The notes: a model not told the origin generated them from the sequence alone. Numbered from the stretch's first letter, positions 35,282-45,304 are shown. The stretch: DNA of 64,000 nucleotides from Clostridia bacterium (GCA_017512025.1 JAFWHH010000009.1:372001-436000); one strand, 5' to 3'. A program made the numbers and translations.

Positions 35282-36430
35282 TTATTCAGCCTTCATCTTT
35301 TTCTTAGATACAATATTTGTTAGTATAAAGAATACTGCTGTGTATGCTAGTAGTATAGCAGCATTTATTCCTAGCTCTTTTAGTACGTTTCCAGAAAAAC
35401 CTTCAGTGTTTGCTATTAGTTCATTATTCTTAACAAACCAATATGCTGGTAATACATGAGCTATTTTCAAAACAAAATCTGGTAGATATTGCATTGGAAC
35501 AAATACTCCACATAAAAAGCTTGATCCAAGTCCTACAATATTTACAAACGCTGTTATTGTATTCTTATTCTTTACAAATAAACTTAGCAAGAATGCAAGT
35601 GTTATCGTTGAAGATAAGAAAACAAGAGAGTTTAGCATCATATACAATCCATGTACTTTAAACGTAATCTCACCAATTAATATTCTTGCCATTATCATAT
35701 AGAATAACCAGATAAATAAGCAGCATACAGTATTTGCAATTAATAGCTTGCTATTTACCTTTTTATAATCTGTACTTCCAATAACAGTTCTTTTATTTAG
35801 CTTTTCACTTTTAAATACCAATATTATCGTACTTATTACATATATTGATGTTGCTATAAAGCTATAAGCTGAAAAGTTAAAGTAAAACCTTAATCTGTCT
35901 AAAGAATTTGTATCTAATTTAGATGTTACTTCTACATCAGCTTTTTTGTTTAGTGTCTCTTTTATATTTGCGTATAATTCCTCCCCTGTTTCACCATTTG
36001 AAACTCTGAATTTAGCAACTTTGATATATCTTTGAATAATCATACCTGCAAGTGATGACTGATAATCATTAGTTGATTTAAATTCTAGCTGTGGATTCTT
36101 TCCAGCTAAGAAGTTTTCACTAAAATTTTCTGGTATGTATATTATATAATTTATATCTCTATAGAATAAAGCATCTTTTATTGCTTGTTCATTATTCTCT
36201 ACTTCTTTTATATTTGTATTCTCATGTAAATAATCAATAAAATCTTTTGTAATTCCCTCTTCTTTATCATTATTGATAATTAATAAGTCCGGCTTTTCTG
36301 CAGTAAAATCATAAGTTTGTTCATTGCTTGATAGATTAACTCCTGCAAATAATAGTAGTAATCCAGTGTATAAGATAATAGGGAATTTACATTTGTTCAT
36401 TACTTTTAAAAATGTCTTATAAATAACCAT
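35282..36430 (-). CDS. ABC-2 type exporter permease
   Basis: A 382-residue membrane subunit of an ABC exporter. One hydrophobic helix near residues 17-35, an extracytoplasmic region of about 150 residues (including DINYIIYIPENFSENFLAGK), then five to six helices in the C-terminal half, ending in KKKMKAE. This layout is the ABC-2 permease family with large outer loop. It pairs with the second permease gene 12 bases upstream and the ATPase gene before it. The substrate is unknown; drug, lipid or peptide export are all possible. Its own start has GGAGGGGG. Confidence 0.85.
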   Translation of the reverse strand: MVIYKTFLKVMNKCKFPIILYTGLLLLFAGVNLSSNEQTYDFTAEKPDLLIINNDKEEGITKDFIDYLHENTNIKEVENNEQAIKDALFYRDINYIIYIPENFSENFLAGKNPQLEFKSTNDYQSSLAGMIIQRYIKVAKFRVSNGETGEELYANIKETLNKKADVEVTSKLDTNSLDRLRFYFNFSAYSFIATSIYVISTIILVFKSEKLNKRTVIGSTDYKKVNSKLLIANTVCCLFIWLFYMIMARILIGEITFKVHGLYMMLNSLVFLSSTITLAFLLSLFVKNKNTITAFVNIVGLGSSFLCGVFVPMQYLPDFVLKIAHVLPAYWFVKNNELIANTEGFSGNVLKELGINAAILLAYTAVFFILTNIVSKKKMKAE

Positions 36431-36442
36431 GTCTTCCCCCTC

Positions 36443-37618
36443 CTATAAACTTTCATACTTTTGTTTTCTAAGTGATAATACTGCTATTGTCATCATTATC
36501 CCAGAGAATATCAACAAACCTGCAATATCTGTCCAATATCTTTCAAATGTGTCGTAGTAATACAAGCTATAGAAACCATCTGTTATCATATTTGCTGGAT
36601 TTATTTTATTAATAATTGGAACATTCTTATCTATAACATATTTCATCATAACGCCCATCATACCAGCAAAGAAACATCCAAGCATTGAAAATCCAATTAT
36701 TATACCTGTCTTAGCTCCTTCGCTTATCTTAAGTGCAGCTGTAACTGCTACACCAAGAGCTGTACCTGCAAAAGAACCAATTACTGCAAGTAATAGTATT
36801 TTATCTAGATGCTCTCCATAATTTATATGTAGCACTCCTGCTGTAAATATAAATAATAAAGCTATACCAATAACTTGTAATAAATATCCAGCAAGTGTAC
36901 TGCTTAGTACTAATTTTATTTTAGATACTGGCGTCATTGATAAACGTTTTCCAACATTTGTCATATTAGCTAAACACCAATTGATAGCTACAGCACCTAA
37001 AATACCACCATATAAACATGTCATTGCTACTAAAGTATAGTATTCAATCATCATATAACTTAAATTATTATCAGATGTATCAAGCATATTTGCTTCATTA
37101 TTTGACATTAATTTAAATATCTCTGTAATTGTTCCCATCCAACCAAGATTTTCTCTATTATTCATTATTTCGTTTATTTTAGCTTCAATTATTTCTACTG
37201 TATCTTGAGATTGAACTACCTCTTCAACTACAAACTTAATAATTGTTTGATTAACTCCATTTTTTGTAACAACAACCTTTTGGCTGTTTTCTTCAAAAAT
37301 GATATATCCAGATATCTCTTCTTTATTCAATAATTCTTTAGCTTCATCCTCTGTCACATATTTAGTAGAAAAAACTCTTTCATCATTTGACTCGTCACTT
37401 AATTGGTCCATTGTACTTTTTAGTGATTCATTATTTTCATAATACTCATTAGAAATAACTGCTACCGGAATAGCATCAAATGTTTCTGACTTCTCAATAT
37501 TAGAAAAAGCCATATTAAAGAAAAGTGCCATTATTAGAGGAAATGCTAGAGTCCAGAATACCAAAGCTTTATTTCTAAGTAATGCTTTTAAAGTATATTT
37601 AAAATTTAGAAAAAACAT
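36443..37618 (-). CDS. ABC-2 type exporter permease
   Basis: A 391-residue permease with the same plan as its downstream partner: N-terminal helix (FWTLAFPLIMALFFNMAF), a loop of ~150 residues outside, then about six helices including SSTLAGYLLQVIGIALLFI and TGIIIGFSMLGCFFAGMMG. Its ATG overlaps the ATPase stop in TAATG, indicating translational coupling. The two permeases probably form a heterodimer over an ATPase homodimer. Export substrate cannot be read from sequence. Confidence 0.86.
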   Translation of the reverse strand: MFFLNFKYTLKALLRNKALVFWTLAFPLIMALFFNMAFSNIEKSETFDAIPVAVISNEYYENNESLKSTMDQLSDESNDERVFSTKYVTEDEAKELLNKEEISGYIIFEENSQKVVVTKNGVNQTIIKFVVEEVVQSQDTVEIIEAKINEIMNNRENLGWMGTITEIFKLMSNNEANMLDTSDNNLSYMMIEYYTLVAMTCLYGGILGAVAINWCLANMTNVGKRLSMTPVSKIKLVLSSTLAGYLLQVIGIALLFIFTAGVLHINYGEHLDKILLLAVIGSFAGTALGVAVTAALKISEGAKTGIIIGFSMLGCFFAGMMGVMMKYVIDKNVPIINKINPANMITDGFYSLYYYDTFERYWTDIAGLLIFSGIMMTIAVLSLRKQKYESL

Positions 37619-38556
37619 TAGTCTCTAAGCTCCTTTCCTGTTAGCTCAAGGAATACGTCATTTAGAGTTGGTCTCTCTGAATAAATCTTACTATACTTAA
37701 TACCATTTCCTTTTAGGTAATCAATTATATTTTCTAAGTTATTCTTTTCATTTTGATAAGATATCTTTAGTATTCCATCTTCGTAGCTTACATCATTAAC
37801 TTCTGGTAAGCTCTTTATCTTATTTAAATGAGCATCATCAAGCTCTTTAGCTTCAACTGTAATTCTTTCTTTAATGCTAGCAAGCTCCTTTAAATCATCA
37901 TTTGTTCCTTGAGCAATTATTTTACCTTTGTCTAAGATAATAACTCTATCACAAATGATTTCTACTTCTTCCATATAGTGAGTTGTATACACAATTGTTG
38001 CACCATTATCTCTTAGTTTTTTAATACCATCTAGAATATTATTTCTACTTTGAGGATCAACTGCAACAGTTGGTTCATCTAAGAATATTATTTCTGGTTT
38101 ATGTGCAATACCACAAGCAATATTTAATCTTCTAAGTAATCCTCCAGATAGTTGTTTTGGATAATACTTCTTAAAATCTTGTAATCCAACTAGATTAATT
38201 GCTTCATCAATATATTTCTTACGTGTTTTCTTGTCAGTAACATATAATCCACAGAAATAATCAATGTTATCATATACTGTAAGCTCTTCAAAAACAGCTA
38301 CATCTTGGAATACAACACCAATTTTTCTTTTTAAATCATAAGCGCTTGGTTTCATTTCTTTACCAAATATTTTAATATTACCTTTACTAAAATTTAATAA
38401 TGATAATATACAGTTAATTGTAGTAGATTTACCGCTTCCATTAGGTCCTAAAAATCCTAGTATTTCTCCTTTACGAACCTCAAAAGATAAATCATCGATA
38501 GCTTTATTTTTCTTATATAACTTAGTTAAATTCCTAACTTCTATAACGTTTTCCAT
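37618..38556 (-). CDS. ABC exporter ATPase
   Basis: About 312 residues; ATPase of the two-permease exporter. Walker A GFLGPNGSGKSTTINC, Q-loop GVVFQDVAVFEEL, signature LSGGLLRRLNIAC, Walker B PEIIFLDEPTVAVDP, H-loop YTTHYMEEVE, and a C-terminal domain of ~90 residues as in CcmA/DrrA-type ATPases. I use the ATG preceded by GAAAGGA at 6 bases, which starts 14 bases after the dnaE stop; a longer frame begins inside dnaE. Apparently in one transcript with dnaE, an unusual but not informative neighbour. Confidence 0.92.
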   Translation of the reverse strand: MENVIEVRNLTKLYKKNKAIDDLSFEVRKGEILGFLGPNGSGKSTTINCILSLLNFSKGNIKIFGKEMKPSAYDLKRKIGVVFQDVAVFEELTVYDNIDYFCGLYVTDKKTRKKYIDEAINLVGLQDFKKYYPKQLSGGLLRRLNIACGIAHKPEIIFLDEPTVAVDPQSRNNILDGIKKLRDNGATIVYTTHYMEEVEIICDRVIILDKGKIIAQGTNDDLKELASIKERITVEAKELDDAHLNKIKSLPEVNDVSYEDGILKISYQNEKNNLENIIDYLKGNGIKYSKIYSERPTLNDVFLELTGKELRD

Positions 38557-38570
38557 AATAATTCCTTTCA

Positions 38571-41500
38571 CTAACTTTCAAGTTTAACATTGTCAAAACC
38601 AACAATTTGTCTAAACTCATTCATTATATCATCATTGATATAAATACCTCCAGACATAACAGAGCTTTCACCATTTATTATTTTAACAGCTATGTTATTT
38701 CTATCACCAGCAAAATACTTAATTGCTCCTCTTAGCTTTTCTTTTTGTGTTTCATCAAGCTCCGTAATATTTATTTCTAAACACTTTGAAGTACTTGCTC
38801 CAAACTTAGTAATGCTATTCGCAACAATTTTTGTATCTTCATCTTCTCTAATACTTAAACGTCCTTCTATCATTACAACACTGTCTTCAACTAATAAGTC
38901 TTGTGCTGCTAGATAACTATTTTCAAACACTATAACCTCGCAAGAGCCATATAAATCTTCAAGCGTTACAAATGCCATTATCTTATTTGTCTTAGTGTAT
39001 TTTTTCTTAACACTACTAACAAGACCAGCTATTTTAACAGTCTGACCATCTCTATATTCAGGCTTCTCACCTTCAAGCTCCTCTTCTTTAGCCTCTTTCA
39101 TTTTAAATGTATTAATTGTTGTTTGATTTTCAATTTCTGCTCTTAATGACTCAAGTGGATGTCCCGTGATATATAATCCAAGCATTTCTTTTTCCATAGA
39201 TAGTAATTCTTTATCTGTAAATTCTTTTAATACAGTGTAATTATATTTTATATCCTCTAGATTATCCTCATCTTCACTACTTCCCATAGCCATGTCAAAC
39301 ATGCTTATTTGGTCTTTATATCCTTTTTTATTAGATGAGTTAACTGTATCTACTATATCTTCAAATGATGCTAGAAGTGTCGCTCTTGTTTGATTAAATT
39401 CATCCATAGCTCCAGCTTTTATTAAACTCTCTATACACTTTTTATTAACAGAGTCATTTTGCATTCTTTCACAAAAATCACCTAAATCTTTGAATGGACC
39501 ATTTTCTTCTCTGTTCTTAACAATAGCATCTAATACTGTAAATCCAACATTTTTAATACTTCCAAGACCAAATCTTATCTTACCATCTTCAACAGTAAAT
39601 TTCGTGTAACTCTTATTAATTTCAGGCTTTAAAATATCAATATGATAACGTTTACACTCATCAATATACATTGGCACCTTATCTAGATTTCCTAGATAAC
39701 TGTTAAGTGTAGCTGCCATAAACTCTGCTGGATAGTATGCTTTTAAGTAGGCTGTTCTATATGATACAACGGCATATGCAGCAGCATGTGATTTATTGAA
39801 TGCATACTTAGCAAATTCAGCCATTTCATCAAATATCTTATTAGCTGATTCTTCATCAATACCATTTCTGATACAACCTGGAATAACAACATTCCCATCT
39901 TCATCAACTTGACCATGAATAAAGTATTCACGCTCTTTTGCCATTACATCAAGCTTTTTCTTACCCATGGCACGTCTAACTAAATCAGCCCTACCAAGTG
40001 AATATCCAGCAAGCTCACGTACTATCTGCATAACTTGCTCTTGATAAACCATACATCCATAAGTTACCTCTAGTATTGGCTTTAAACTTGGATGTGTATA
40101 TACTGCATGCTCCGGATCTTTTTTATTTGCAATATATCTTGGAATCTGATCCATTGGTCCTGGACGATATAAAGAAACTCCGGCAATTATATCTTCCAAA
40201 CAATCTGGTTTTAATTCCTTCATGAAGTTAGTAATACCTTGGCTTTCAAACTGGAATATACCAACTGTTTCACCATTTTGCCACAATTTATATACCTTTG
40301 GATCATTCATTGCTTTATCATATTCAACATCAATACCTCTAGTTTGTTTAACTAAATCGACTGTATCTTGAATAACAGTAAGCGTTCTTAACCCTAAAAA
40401 GTCCATCTTAAGTAGACCAAGCTCTTCTAATGTAGTCATAATGAACTGTGTTGAAATCTGGTCATCTCTTACATATAGCGGAACGTATGTATCAACTGGC
40501 TCCTTTGTAATAACAATACCGCAAGCATGAGTTGATGCCTGTCTTGGAAGCCCCTCTAAGCCCATTGCAATATCTAATAATTTCTTTATTGACTCATCAC
40601 TTTCATAAAGTGTTCTAAGTTCCACATTTTGTTCCATTGCCTTTTTAATTGTAATGTGTACCTCATTTGGTATCATTTTTGCTAATCTATCTGTATCAGC
40701 ATAAGAAACATCTAGTGCTCTACCAACGTCTCTAATAACCATTCTGGCTGACATTGTACCAAATGTAATAATCTGAGAAACATGGTCATGACCATATTTT
40801 CTACCAACATAATCTATAACTTCTTGTCTTCTTTCATAGCAAAAGTCAACGTCGAAATCAGGCATGCTTATACGCTCTGGATTCAAGAATCTCTCGAAAA
40901 GTAAGCTGTACTTAATTGGATCAATATCAGTAATTCCAATTGCATAAGCAACAATAGAACCAGCTCCAGAACCACGTCCTGGTCCAACTGGTATTCCCTG
41001 AGATTTAGCCCAGTTGATGTAATCCCAAACTATTAAGAAATAATCAACATATCCCATCTTTTTAATTACAGATAACTCATACTCTTTTCTATCTATAATT
41101 TCTTGAGGAATATCGTCGCCATATCTTTTTTGCATTCCAGTATCTGTTAAATACTTAATGTAATCATAGTGTGTTTCGAACTCTTCCGGTACATCATAAT
41201 TTGGAAGTATTGTGTTTCCAAATTCGAATTCTACATTACATTTTTCTGCTATTTTTACTGTATTTTCAAGTACTTCTGGAAGTCCTTCAAAAAACTCCTC
41301 CATCTCCTCCGGAGATTTTACATAAAAATCATTTGTAGAAAATGTCATTCTATCTTCATCAGTCATTCTCTTTCCCGTTTGAACACAAAGAAGTACTTCA
41401 TGATTATAATAATCTTCTTTCTTTAGATAATGTGAGTCATTTGTCGCAACTAGTGGAATATCAAGCTTTCTACCAAGTTCAACTAACTTTTGATTAACTA

Positions 41501-42050
41501 TTATTTGCTCAGACATAGAGTTTGCTTGAACCTCAAGGTAGTAATCCTCTCCAAATAAATCTTTAAACCATTTTGCAGATTTTTCTGCTTCTTCCATATT
41601 ATTATTTAAAATTGCTTGTGGTACTTCACCAGCTAAACAAGCACTACAACATATTAAATCTTCATGATATTTTTCCAAAAGCTCTTTATCAACTCTTGGT
41701 TTATAGTAATATCCATCTAAAAAGCTTAGTGAAACAAGCTTTGATAGATTCTTATATCCATTATTATTTTTAGCTAGTAAGATTAAGTGATTATACTTAT
41801 TATCTACACCCGCTTCTTTATCAAATCTAGAACGTGGAGCAACATATACTTCACAACCAATAATCGGTTTAACATCATTTGCTTTACATGCTTTGTAAAA
41901 GTCAATTGCACCAAACATAACACCATGGTCTGTAATAGCAATCGCATCCATACCAAGCTCTTTAGCTCTGACTGGAAGCTCTTTTACTCTGCTTGCGCCA
42001 TCTAATAAACTGAATTCACTATGAACATGTAAATGCACAAATTTCCCCAT
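38571..42050 (-). CDS. dnaE: DNA polymerase III alpha subunit
   Basis: A 1159-residue C-family replicative polymerase. N-terminal PHP domain (HLHVHSEFSLLDGASR, ITDHGVMFGA), then the catalytic palm with GPGRGSGAGSIVAYAIGIT and the metal-binding Asp pair in MPDFDVDFCYERR near 395, a helix-hairpin-helix region, and an OB-fold around 985-1080 (VKIAGLVSSVKKKYTKTNK). The PHP metal ligands look largely intact. Size and features match the DnaE type rather than PolC. GGAGG precedes the ATG, with its own promoter upstream. Confidence 0.97.
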   Translation of the reverse strand: MGKFVHLHVHSEFSLLDGASRVKELPVRAKELGMDAIAITDHGVMFGAIDFYKACKANDVKPIIGCEVYVAPRSRFDKEAGVDNKYNHLILLAKNNNGYKNLSKLVSLSFLDGYYYKPRVDKELLEKYHEDLICCSACLAGEVPQAILNNNMEEAEKSAKWFKDLFGEDYYLEVQANSMSEQIIVNQKLVELGRKLDIPLVATNDSHYLKKEDYYNHEVLLCVQTGKRMTDEDRMTFSTNDFYVKSPEEMEEFFEGLPEVLENTVKIAEKCNVEFEFGNTILPNYDVPEEFETHYDYIKYLTDTGMQKRYGDDIPQEIIDRKEYELSVIKKMGYVDYFLIVWDYINWAKSQGIPVGPGRGSGAGSIVAYAIGITDIDPIKYSLLFERFLNPERISMPDFDVDFCYERRQEVIDYVGRKYGHDHVSQIITFGTMSARMVIRDVGRALDVSYADTDRLAKMIPNEVHITIKKAMEQNVELRTLYESDESIKKLLDIAMGLEGLPRQASTHACGIVITKEPVDTYVPLYVRDDQISTQFIMTTLEELGLLKMDFLGLRTLTVIQDTVDLVKQTRGIDVEYDKAMNDPKVYKLWQNGETVGIFQFESQGITNFMKELKPDCLEDIIAGVSLYRPGPMDQIPRYIANKKDPEHAVYTHPSLKPILEVTYGCMVYQEQVMQIVRELAGYSLGRADLVRRAMGKKKLDVMAKEREYFIHGQVDEDGNVVIPGCIRNGIDEESANKIFDEMAEFAKYAFNKSHAAAYAVVSYRTAYLKAYYPAEFMAATLNSYLGNLDKVPMYIDECKRYHIDILKPEINKSYTKFTVEDGKIRFGLGSIKNVGFTVLDAIVKNREENGPFKDLGDFCERMQNDSVNKKCIESLIKAGAMDEFNQTRATLLASFEDIVDTVNSSNKKGYKDQISMFDMAMGSSEDEDNLEDIKYNYTVLKEFTDKELLSMEKEMLGLYITGHPLESLRAEIENQTTINTFKMKEAKEEELEGEKPEYRDGQTVKIAGLVSSVKKKYTKTNKIMAFVTLEDLYGSCEVIVFENSYLAAQDLLVEDSVVMIEGRLSIREDEDTKIVANSITKFGASTSKCLEINITELDETQKEKLRGAIKYFAGDRNNIAVKIINGESSVMSGGIYINDDIMNEFRQIVGFDNVKLES

Positions 42051-42079
42051 TGTTTTTCCTCCACATAAAAATTTCCCTC

Positions 42080-42108
42080 ATTGTATCATCATGAAAGCAT
42101 TTTTTCAA
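42080..42108 (-). promoter_or_regulatory. dnaE promoter
   Basis: TTGAAA and TACAAT with a 17-base spacer, about 30 bases upstream of the dnaE ATG. Confidence 0.6.
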
Positions 42109-42151
42109 GATTACATAAGTTGACTTTTGCATCAAATTTCATGCTTTTTCC

Positions 42152-42180
42152 TTGAAAAAAACACTTATAAACTATATAAT
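42152..42180 (+). promoter_or_regulatory. Promoter of the GT51 transglycosylase gene
   Basis: TTGAAA and TATAAT with a 17-base spacer, about 32 bases before the ATG; divergent from the dnaE promoter. Confidence 0.65.
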
Positions 42181-42212
42181 TTTTACAGATAATTTGAAAG
42201 GTTTGATGTGCT

Positions 42213-42917
42213 ATGAAATTATTTAAGAAAATATTATTTATTTCAATAATTGTAGCTTCTATACTTGTATTACTTCTTGGTCTTGGAGGCTATAACTACT
42301 ACAACAAGGCAGTGAGCGAAATTGCTCTTGAAGATAAAGTAAAACAGGTTCAATCAAGTGCTGACTTTGTTAAATATGAAGATTTACCAAAGAATTTAAT
42401 TGATGCAACTATTGCTGTAGAAGATCATAGATTCTGGGAACATGGCACTGTAGATTTTGTTTCACTTGGAAGAGCTATATTTTCAAATATAAAAGCTGGT
42501 GAAGCTAAAGAAGGTGGAAGTACAATTACACAACAAGTTTCAAAAAACTTATACTTTATGAATGATAAATATAATAGAGATAGAAAAATTGCTGAGCTTA
42601 TTATGAGTGCTAAGCTAGAAAAAAATTACTCTAAAGAGCAGATATTTGAGCTATATGTAAATACTATTTACTATGGTAATGGTTATTATGGTATTAAAGC
42701 AGCTGCTAATGGATATTTTAATAAGGAACCAAAAGACTTAACTCTAGACGAATGTACCTTACTTGCAGGTGTTCCAAATGCTCCAAGTGTTTATGCACCA
42801 ACAGCTAATTTAGAGCTATGCAAAGATAGACAAGCTAAAGTAATACGTTCAATGGTAAAATATAATTATCTAACACAAGAAGAAGCAGATAAGATAAAAC
42901 TTGGTGCTGGTTTTTAA
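42213..42917 (+). CDS. Monofunctional peptidoglycan glycosyltransferase (GT51)
   Basis: A 234-residue membrane-anchored enzyme that polymerises lipid II glycan strands. One N-terminal helix (about 5-27) and a GT51 domain: catalytic Glu in TIAVEDHRFWEHG, then GGSTITQQVSKNLYF, ELYVNTIYYGNGYYG, and TLDECTLLAGVPNAPSVYAP. No transpeptidase domain follows, and the frame ends in a strong terminator, so it is a true monofunctional MtgA/SgtB-like enzyme rather than a truncated class A PBP. AAAGG precedes the ATG. Confidence 0.93.
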   Translation: MKLFKKILFISIIVASILVLLLGLGGYNYYNKAVSEIALEDKVKQVQSSADFVKYEDLPKNLIDATIAVEDHRFWEHGTVDFVSLGRAIFSNIKAGEAKEGGSTITQQVSKNLYFMNDKYNRDRKIAELIMSAKLEKNYSKEQIFELYVNTIYYGNGYYGIKAAANGYFNKEPKDLTLDECTLLAGVPNAPSVYAPTANLELCKDRQAKVIRSMVKYNYLTQEEADKIKLGAGF

Positions 42918-42932
42918 TAAAAAAGAGATAAA

Positions 42933-42965
42933 AAATAAGAAGGATAAATCCTTCTTATTTTTGTT
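42933..42965. terminator. Bidirectional terminator
   Basis: Perfect 13-base stem AAATAAGAAGGAT / ATCCTTCTTATTT with a 2-base loop and T-run, between the convergent GT51 and 423-residue genes. Confidence 0.88.
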
Positions 42966-42979
42966 TTATAATTATTAGT

Positions 42980-44251
42980 CTATTCTCTATCTTCAGCATC
43001 TTCCTCAAGAGCTTTTCTTATTGTATCTTCTGTAACAAGCATTGGAATACTATAACCTTCATCCCCCATACTTACTCTTGGTACTGGTCTTTCTTTTCTT
43101 CTAGCTTCATAGTCATATCCTTGTGGATCAGCTACATACGCTTCGTAATCTGCCATATCATATATGAATTTTCTTCTTAATTCTTCTGGATATTTATCTC
43201 TTTCAAAGAAATCTACAACTAAGCTTGTAAACACTTCCCAAGGAACATATTCTTTAATATCTTCAAGCTCTTGCTCTGTTAACTCACGCTTTTTACTTGC
43301 TTGTAATAATATTGATGCATAAAGCATTCTATTTGGGCATGAATTTCTAAGTCTAGCAAAGAAATTATGTGGAAAAACTCTCTTCTTAACTGTTTCAACA
43401 TCATATCCTAATTGTTTAAATATAAATGCAGTTAGCATAGCTTGAGTTGCTATTCCTTTATGAAAATCTTGTTCCTCACCAACACATCTTTCAATTCCAT
43501 ATACATATGGTGTTACTTTTGAATTTGAAACTTGATCAGGAGATGCTGTTGCTGGTAATAAGATGACTATCTCATCTCTTCCAAGAAGTCCTGGAGTATC
43601 AATTCTTGCATGATATCCAATTGTTCTACCAAATGGTCTATCTTGAGCAAACTCTGCTTCTATTTCATCACATCTTGCAATAGCACTTTGTCTATCTGTT
43701 ATTCCTTGATTTCTGATTAGTTTATCATAGTAATCAAAACTTCTAACCCAACGACCTGGTTTAGTTGGTCTAATTACTTCATCGGCATCTGTCAAAATAC
43801 CATGTTCATATTTCTTTGTCATACCGGGTGTTGTTTCATGGATTGCCACAAATCTAGGATCTTCGTGTGCATTATGTGGATTAACAATTACTTTATCCTC
43901 TGTTGGTTTTGTTTTTGCTATTTTATCTTCTAATTTTGTAATAAGAGCTTGTAATCTTTCAGCTAATTTTGATTCTTCAGCTACTTCATCTTCTAACTCT
44001 TTAGATTTAGCTGATTCTATTCTTTTCGTACAACCATCTAATTCATTCTTTAATTCCTCTAGCTTTTCATGCATTCTTGCTATTACTTCACTATTATCTA
44101 GAATCTTTTCGAATTGACTCATTGTATTATGAGATTTTGGTAATAAGTTTACTCTAACACCAACTTCTTTTGAAGCATCAAATTCTGCCAGTATTTCTTC
44201 TTCAAGCTCTCTTAGCATTTTATTTATTTCATCACTAAACTTATATTCCAT
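42980..44251 (-). CDS. Conserved-looking protein of unknown function
   Basis: A 423-residue soluble protein. Residues 1-120 are charged and helical, with a coiled-coil stretch (VIARMHEKLEELKNELDGC onward, heptad Leu). Residues 130-330 are mixed alpha/beta with GRTIGYHARIDTPGLLGRDE and EIVILLPATASPDQVS; the rest is helical and acidic at the C-terminus. Codon use agrees with neighbouring core genes, so it is not part of the G+C-rich island next to it. ATG 44251 follows GGGGGTG; an in-frame ATG 20 codons upstream has none. I do not recognise the family. Confidence 0.6.
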   Translation of the reverse strand: MEYKFSDEINKMLRELEEEILAEFDASKEVGVRVNLLPKSHNTMSQFEKILDNSEVIARMHEKLEELKNELDGCTKRIESAKSKELEDEVAEESKLAERLQALITKLEDKIAKTKPTEDKVIVNPHNAHEDPRFVAIHETTPGMTKKYEHGILTDADEVIRPTKPGRWVRSFDYYDKLIRNQGITDRQSAIARCDEIEAEFAQDRPFGRTIGYHARIDTPGLLGRDEIVILLPATASPDQVSNSKVTPYVYGIERCVGEEQDFHKGIATQAMLTAFIFKQLGYDVETVKKRVFPHNFFARLRNSCPNRMLYASILLQASKKRELTEQELEDIKEYVPWEVFTSLVVDFFERDKYPEELRRKFIYDMADYEAYVADPQGYDYEARRKERPVPRVSMGDEGYSIPMLVTEDTIRKALEEDAEDRE

Positions 44252-44282
44252 AGGAACACCCCCTACAACCTTAATACTTCTT

Positions 44283-44311
44283 ATTTTATCACATATTTTG
44301 GTATTAATCAA
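44283..44311 (-). promoter_or_regulatory. Promoter of the 423-residue gene
   Basis: TTGATT and TAAAAT with a 17-base spacer, about 30 bases before the chosen ATG, which supports that start. Confidence 0.55.
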
Positions 44312-44336
44312 TTATGTTTATTTAACCAATTTAACA

Positions 44337-44375
44337 CAAAAACGCGGCTGTTGGAAATCTTCCTCCAGCCGCGTT
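44337..44375 (-). terminator. Terminator of island B operon
   Basis: Perfect 10-base G+C-rich stem AACGCGGCTG / CAGCCGCGTT with an inner partial stem, followed on the minus strand by TTTT. Confidence 0.8.
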
Positions 44376-44393
44376 ATTTGAATTCGGTTTGTT

Positions 44394-44762
44394 TTATTCA
44401 CCTGATCTATCAAACTTGATTGCCAAAACCCAAAGCCATCTCTTCTTGTTTGTGTTTTCTAGCTCATGGCTTTCACCCAGATCACAAAACTCATTTTTCA
44501 TGAATTTCTTACGGGTGCTCCATGTAAAGTAGAACTCACAATCGGTCGTGTGCATGTGTCTTTTGATCTTGGCTAATGGTTCGAGATACAGAATATCAAT
44601 CGAACCTTTGCCCTTCTGGTACCACAATGTCTGCTTAAAAACTGTCTTTGTTCTGTCAGCAAGCATTTTTTCATCCAGGCGTGTAAGCTTTTTCATCCGG
44701 ACTTTGATAGCCCATGGAACGCTAGAATCTTTTCCAGGATACATCGTTCCAGACTCTCGCAT
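44394..44762 (-). CDS. Small cupin-like protein (island B)
   Basis: A 122-residue soluble protein. The order LYLEPLAKIKRHMHTTDCEFY (cut here) contains H-x-H followed by Glu five residues later, and a second segment GESHELENTNKK follows about 30 residues on, which together resemble the two metal-binding motifs of single-domain cupins. Its substrate is unknown. AAAGGAGG lies 6 bases before the ATG. Third gene of the operon, 12 bases after the deoxyribosyltransferase-like gene; codon use is clearly richer in G+C than that of flanking core genes. Cupin assignment is by motif only. Confidence 0.5.
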   Translation of the reverse strand: MRESGTMYPGKDSSVPWAIKVRMKKLTRLDEKMLADRTKTVFKQTLWYQKGKGSIDILYLEPLAKIKRHMHTTDCEFYFTWSTRKKFMKNEFCDLGESHELENTNKKRWLWVLAIKFDRSGE

Positions 44763-44774
44763 AGAATTCCTCCT

Positions 44775-45272
44775 TTATTTGGATAAGCTTTTCTGAACGT
44801 AATCGACACACATCTGGCACAGACTACGCAAATCAGACGGAATCTGTCTATCACCATGGTGTCTCTGATACAGGCTGTCCAAGTAACGAACAAGTTCGGC
44901 ATTGTTAGGTCTGCCGTAGAATGCTCTGTCCTCTCTCACCCAATAGCCGAACTCAACATTCGTTGTGAATGCCGGCATATCACGAAGATTTCTTGGAACC
45001 CAGAAAAGAATTGCACCTGCGATATCAAGAGCATTCCACTCCCATTCAACCTGTCTCTCGTAGTCATGCTTAATCTGTCTCTCATAATCCTGAAAAACCT
45101 GCTCTGTCGAGTACTCGGGAACGTAGACTACACCATCAAATCCGATTTCCCGCAAAAGCTTTACAGCTTGCGGCCTCCACGAATGAACGGCTTCATCTCT
45201 CGGTGTCGGACCTGCCAGGAAAATTGAATTCCCTGTCAGGATAAGATTCTGGTTTGAGTAGTTGACTTCCAA
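44775..45272 (-). CDS. Nucleoside 2-deoxyribosyltransferase-like protein (island B)
   Basis: About 165 residues. The N-terminal SIFLAGPTPRD (16-26) is the substrate loop of nucleoside deoxyribosyltransferase-like enzymes, followed by WRPQAVKLLREIGFDGVVYV, EWEWNALDIAGAILFWVPR, and TTNVEFGYWV, whose Glu sits where the family nucleophile is found. Enzymes of this fold exchange bases on deoxynucleosides or hydrolyse N-glycosidic bonds of nucleotides; relatives (PF15891-type) occur in phages and in conflict systems. The chosen TTG is 10 bases behind AGGAGG; another TTG three codons earlier is too close to it. Reaction here unknown. Confidence 0.72.
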   Translation of the reverse strand: MEVNYSNQNLILTGNSIFLAGPTPRDEAVHSWRPQAVKLLREIGFDGVVYVPEYSTEQVFQDYERQIKHDYERQVEWEWNALDIAGAILFWVPRNLRDMPAFTTNVEFGYWVREDRAFYGRPNNAELVRYLDSLYQRHHGDRQIPSDLRSLCQMCVDYVQKSLSK

Positions 45273-45304
45273 GGTAATCAAACCTCCTTCTTGTCTTCTG
45301 TGTT

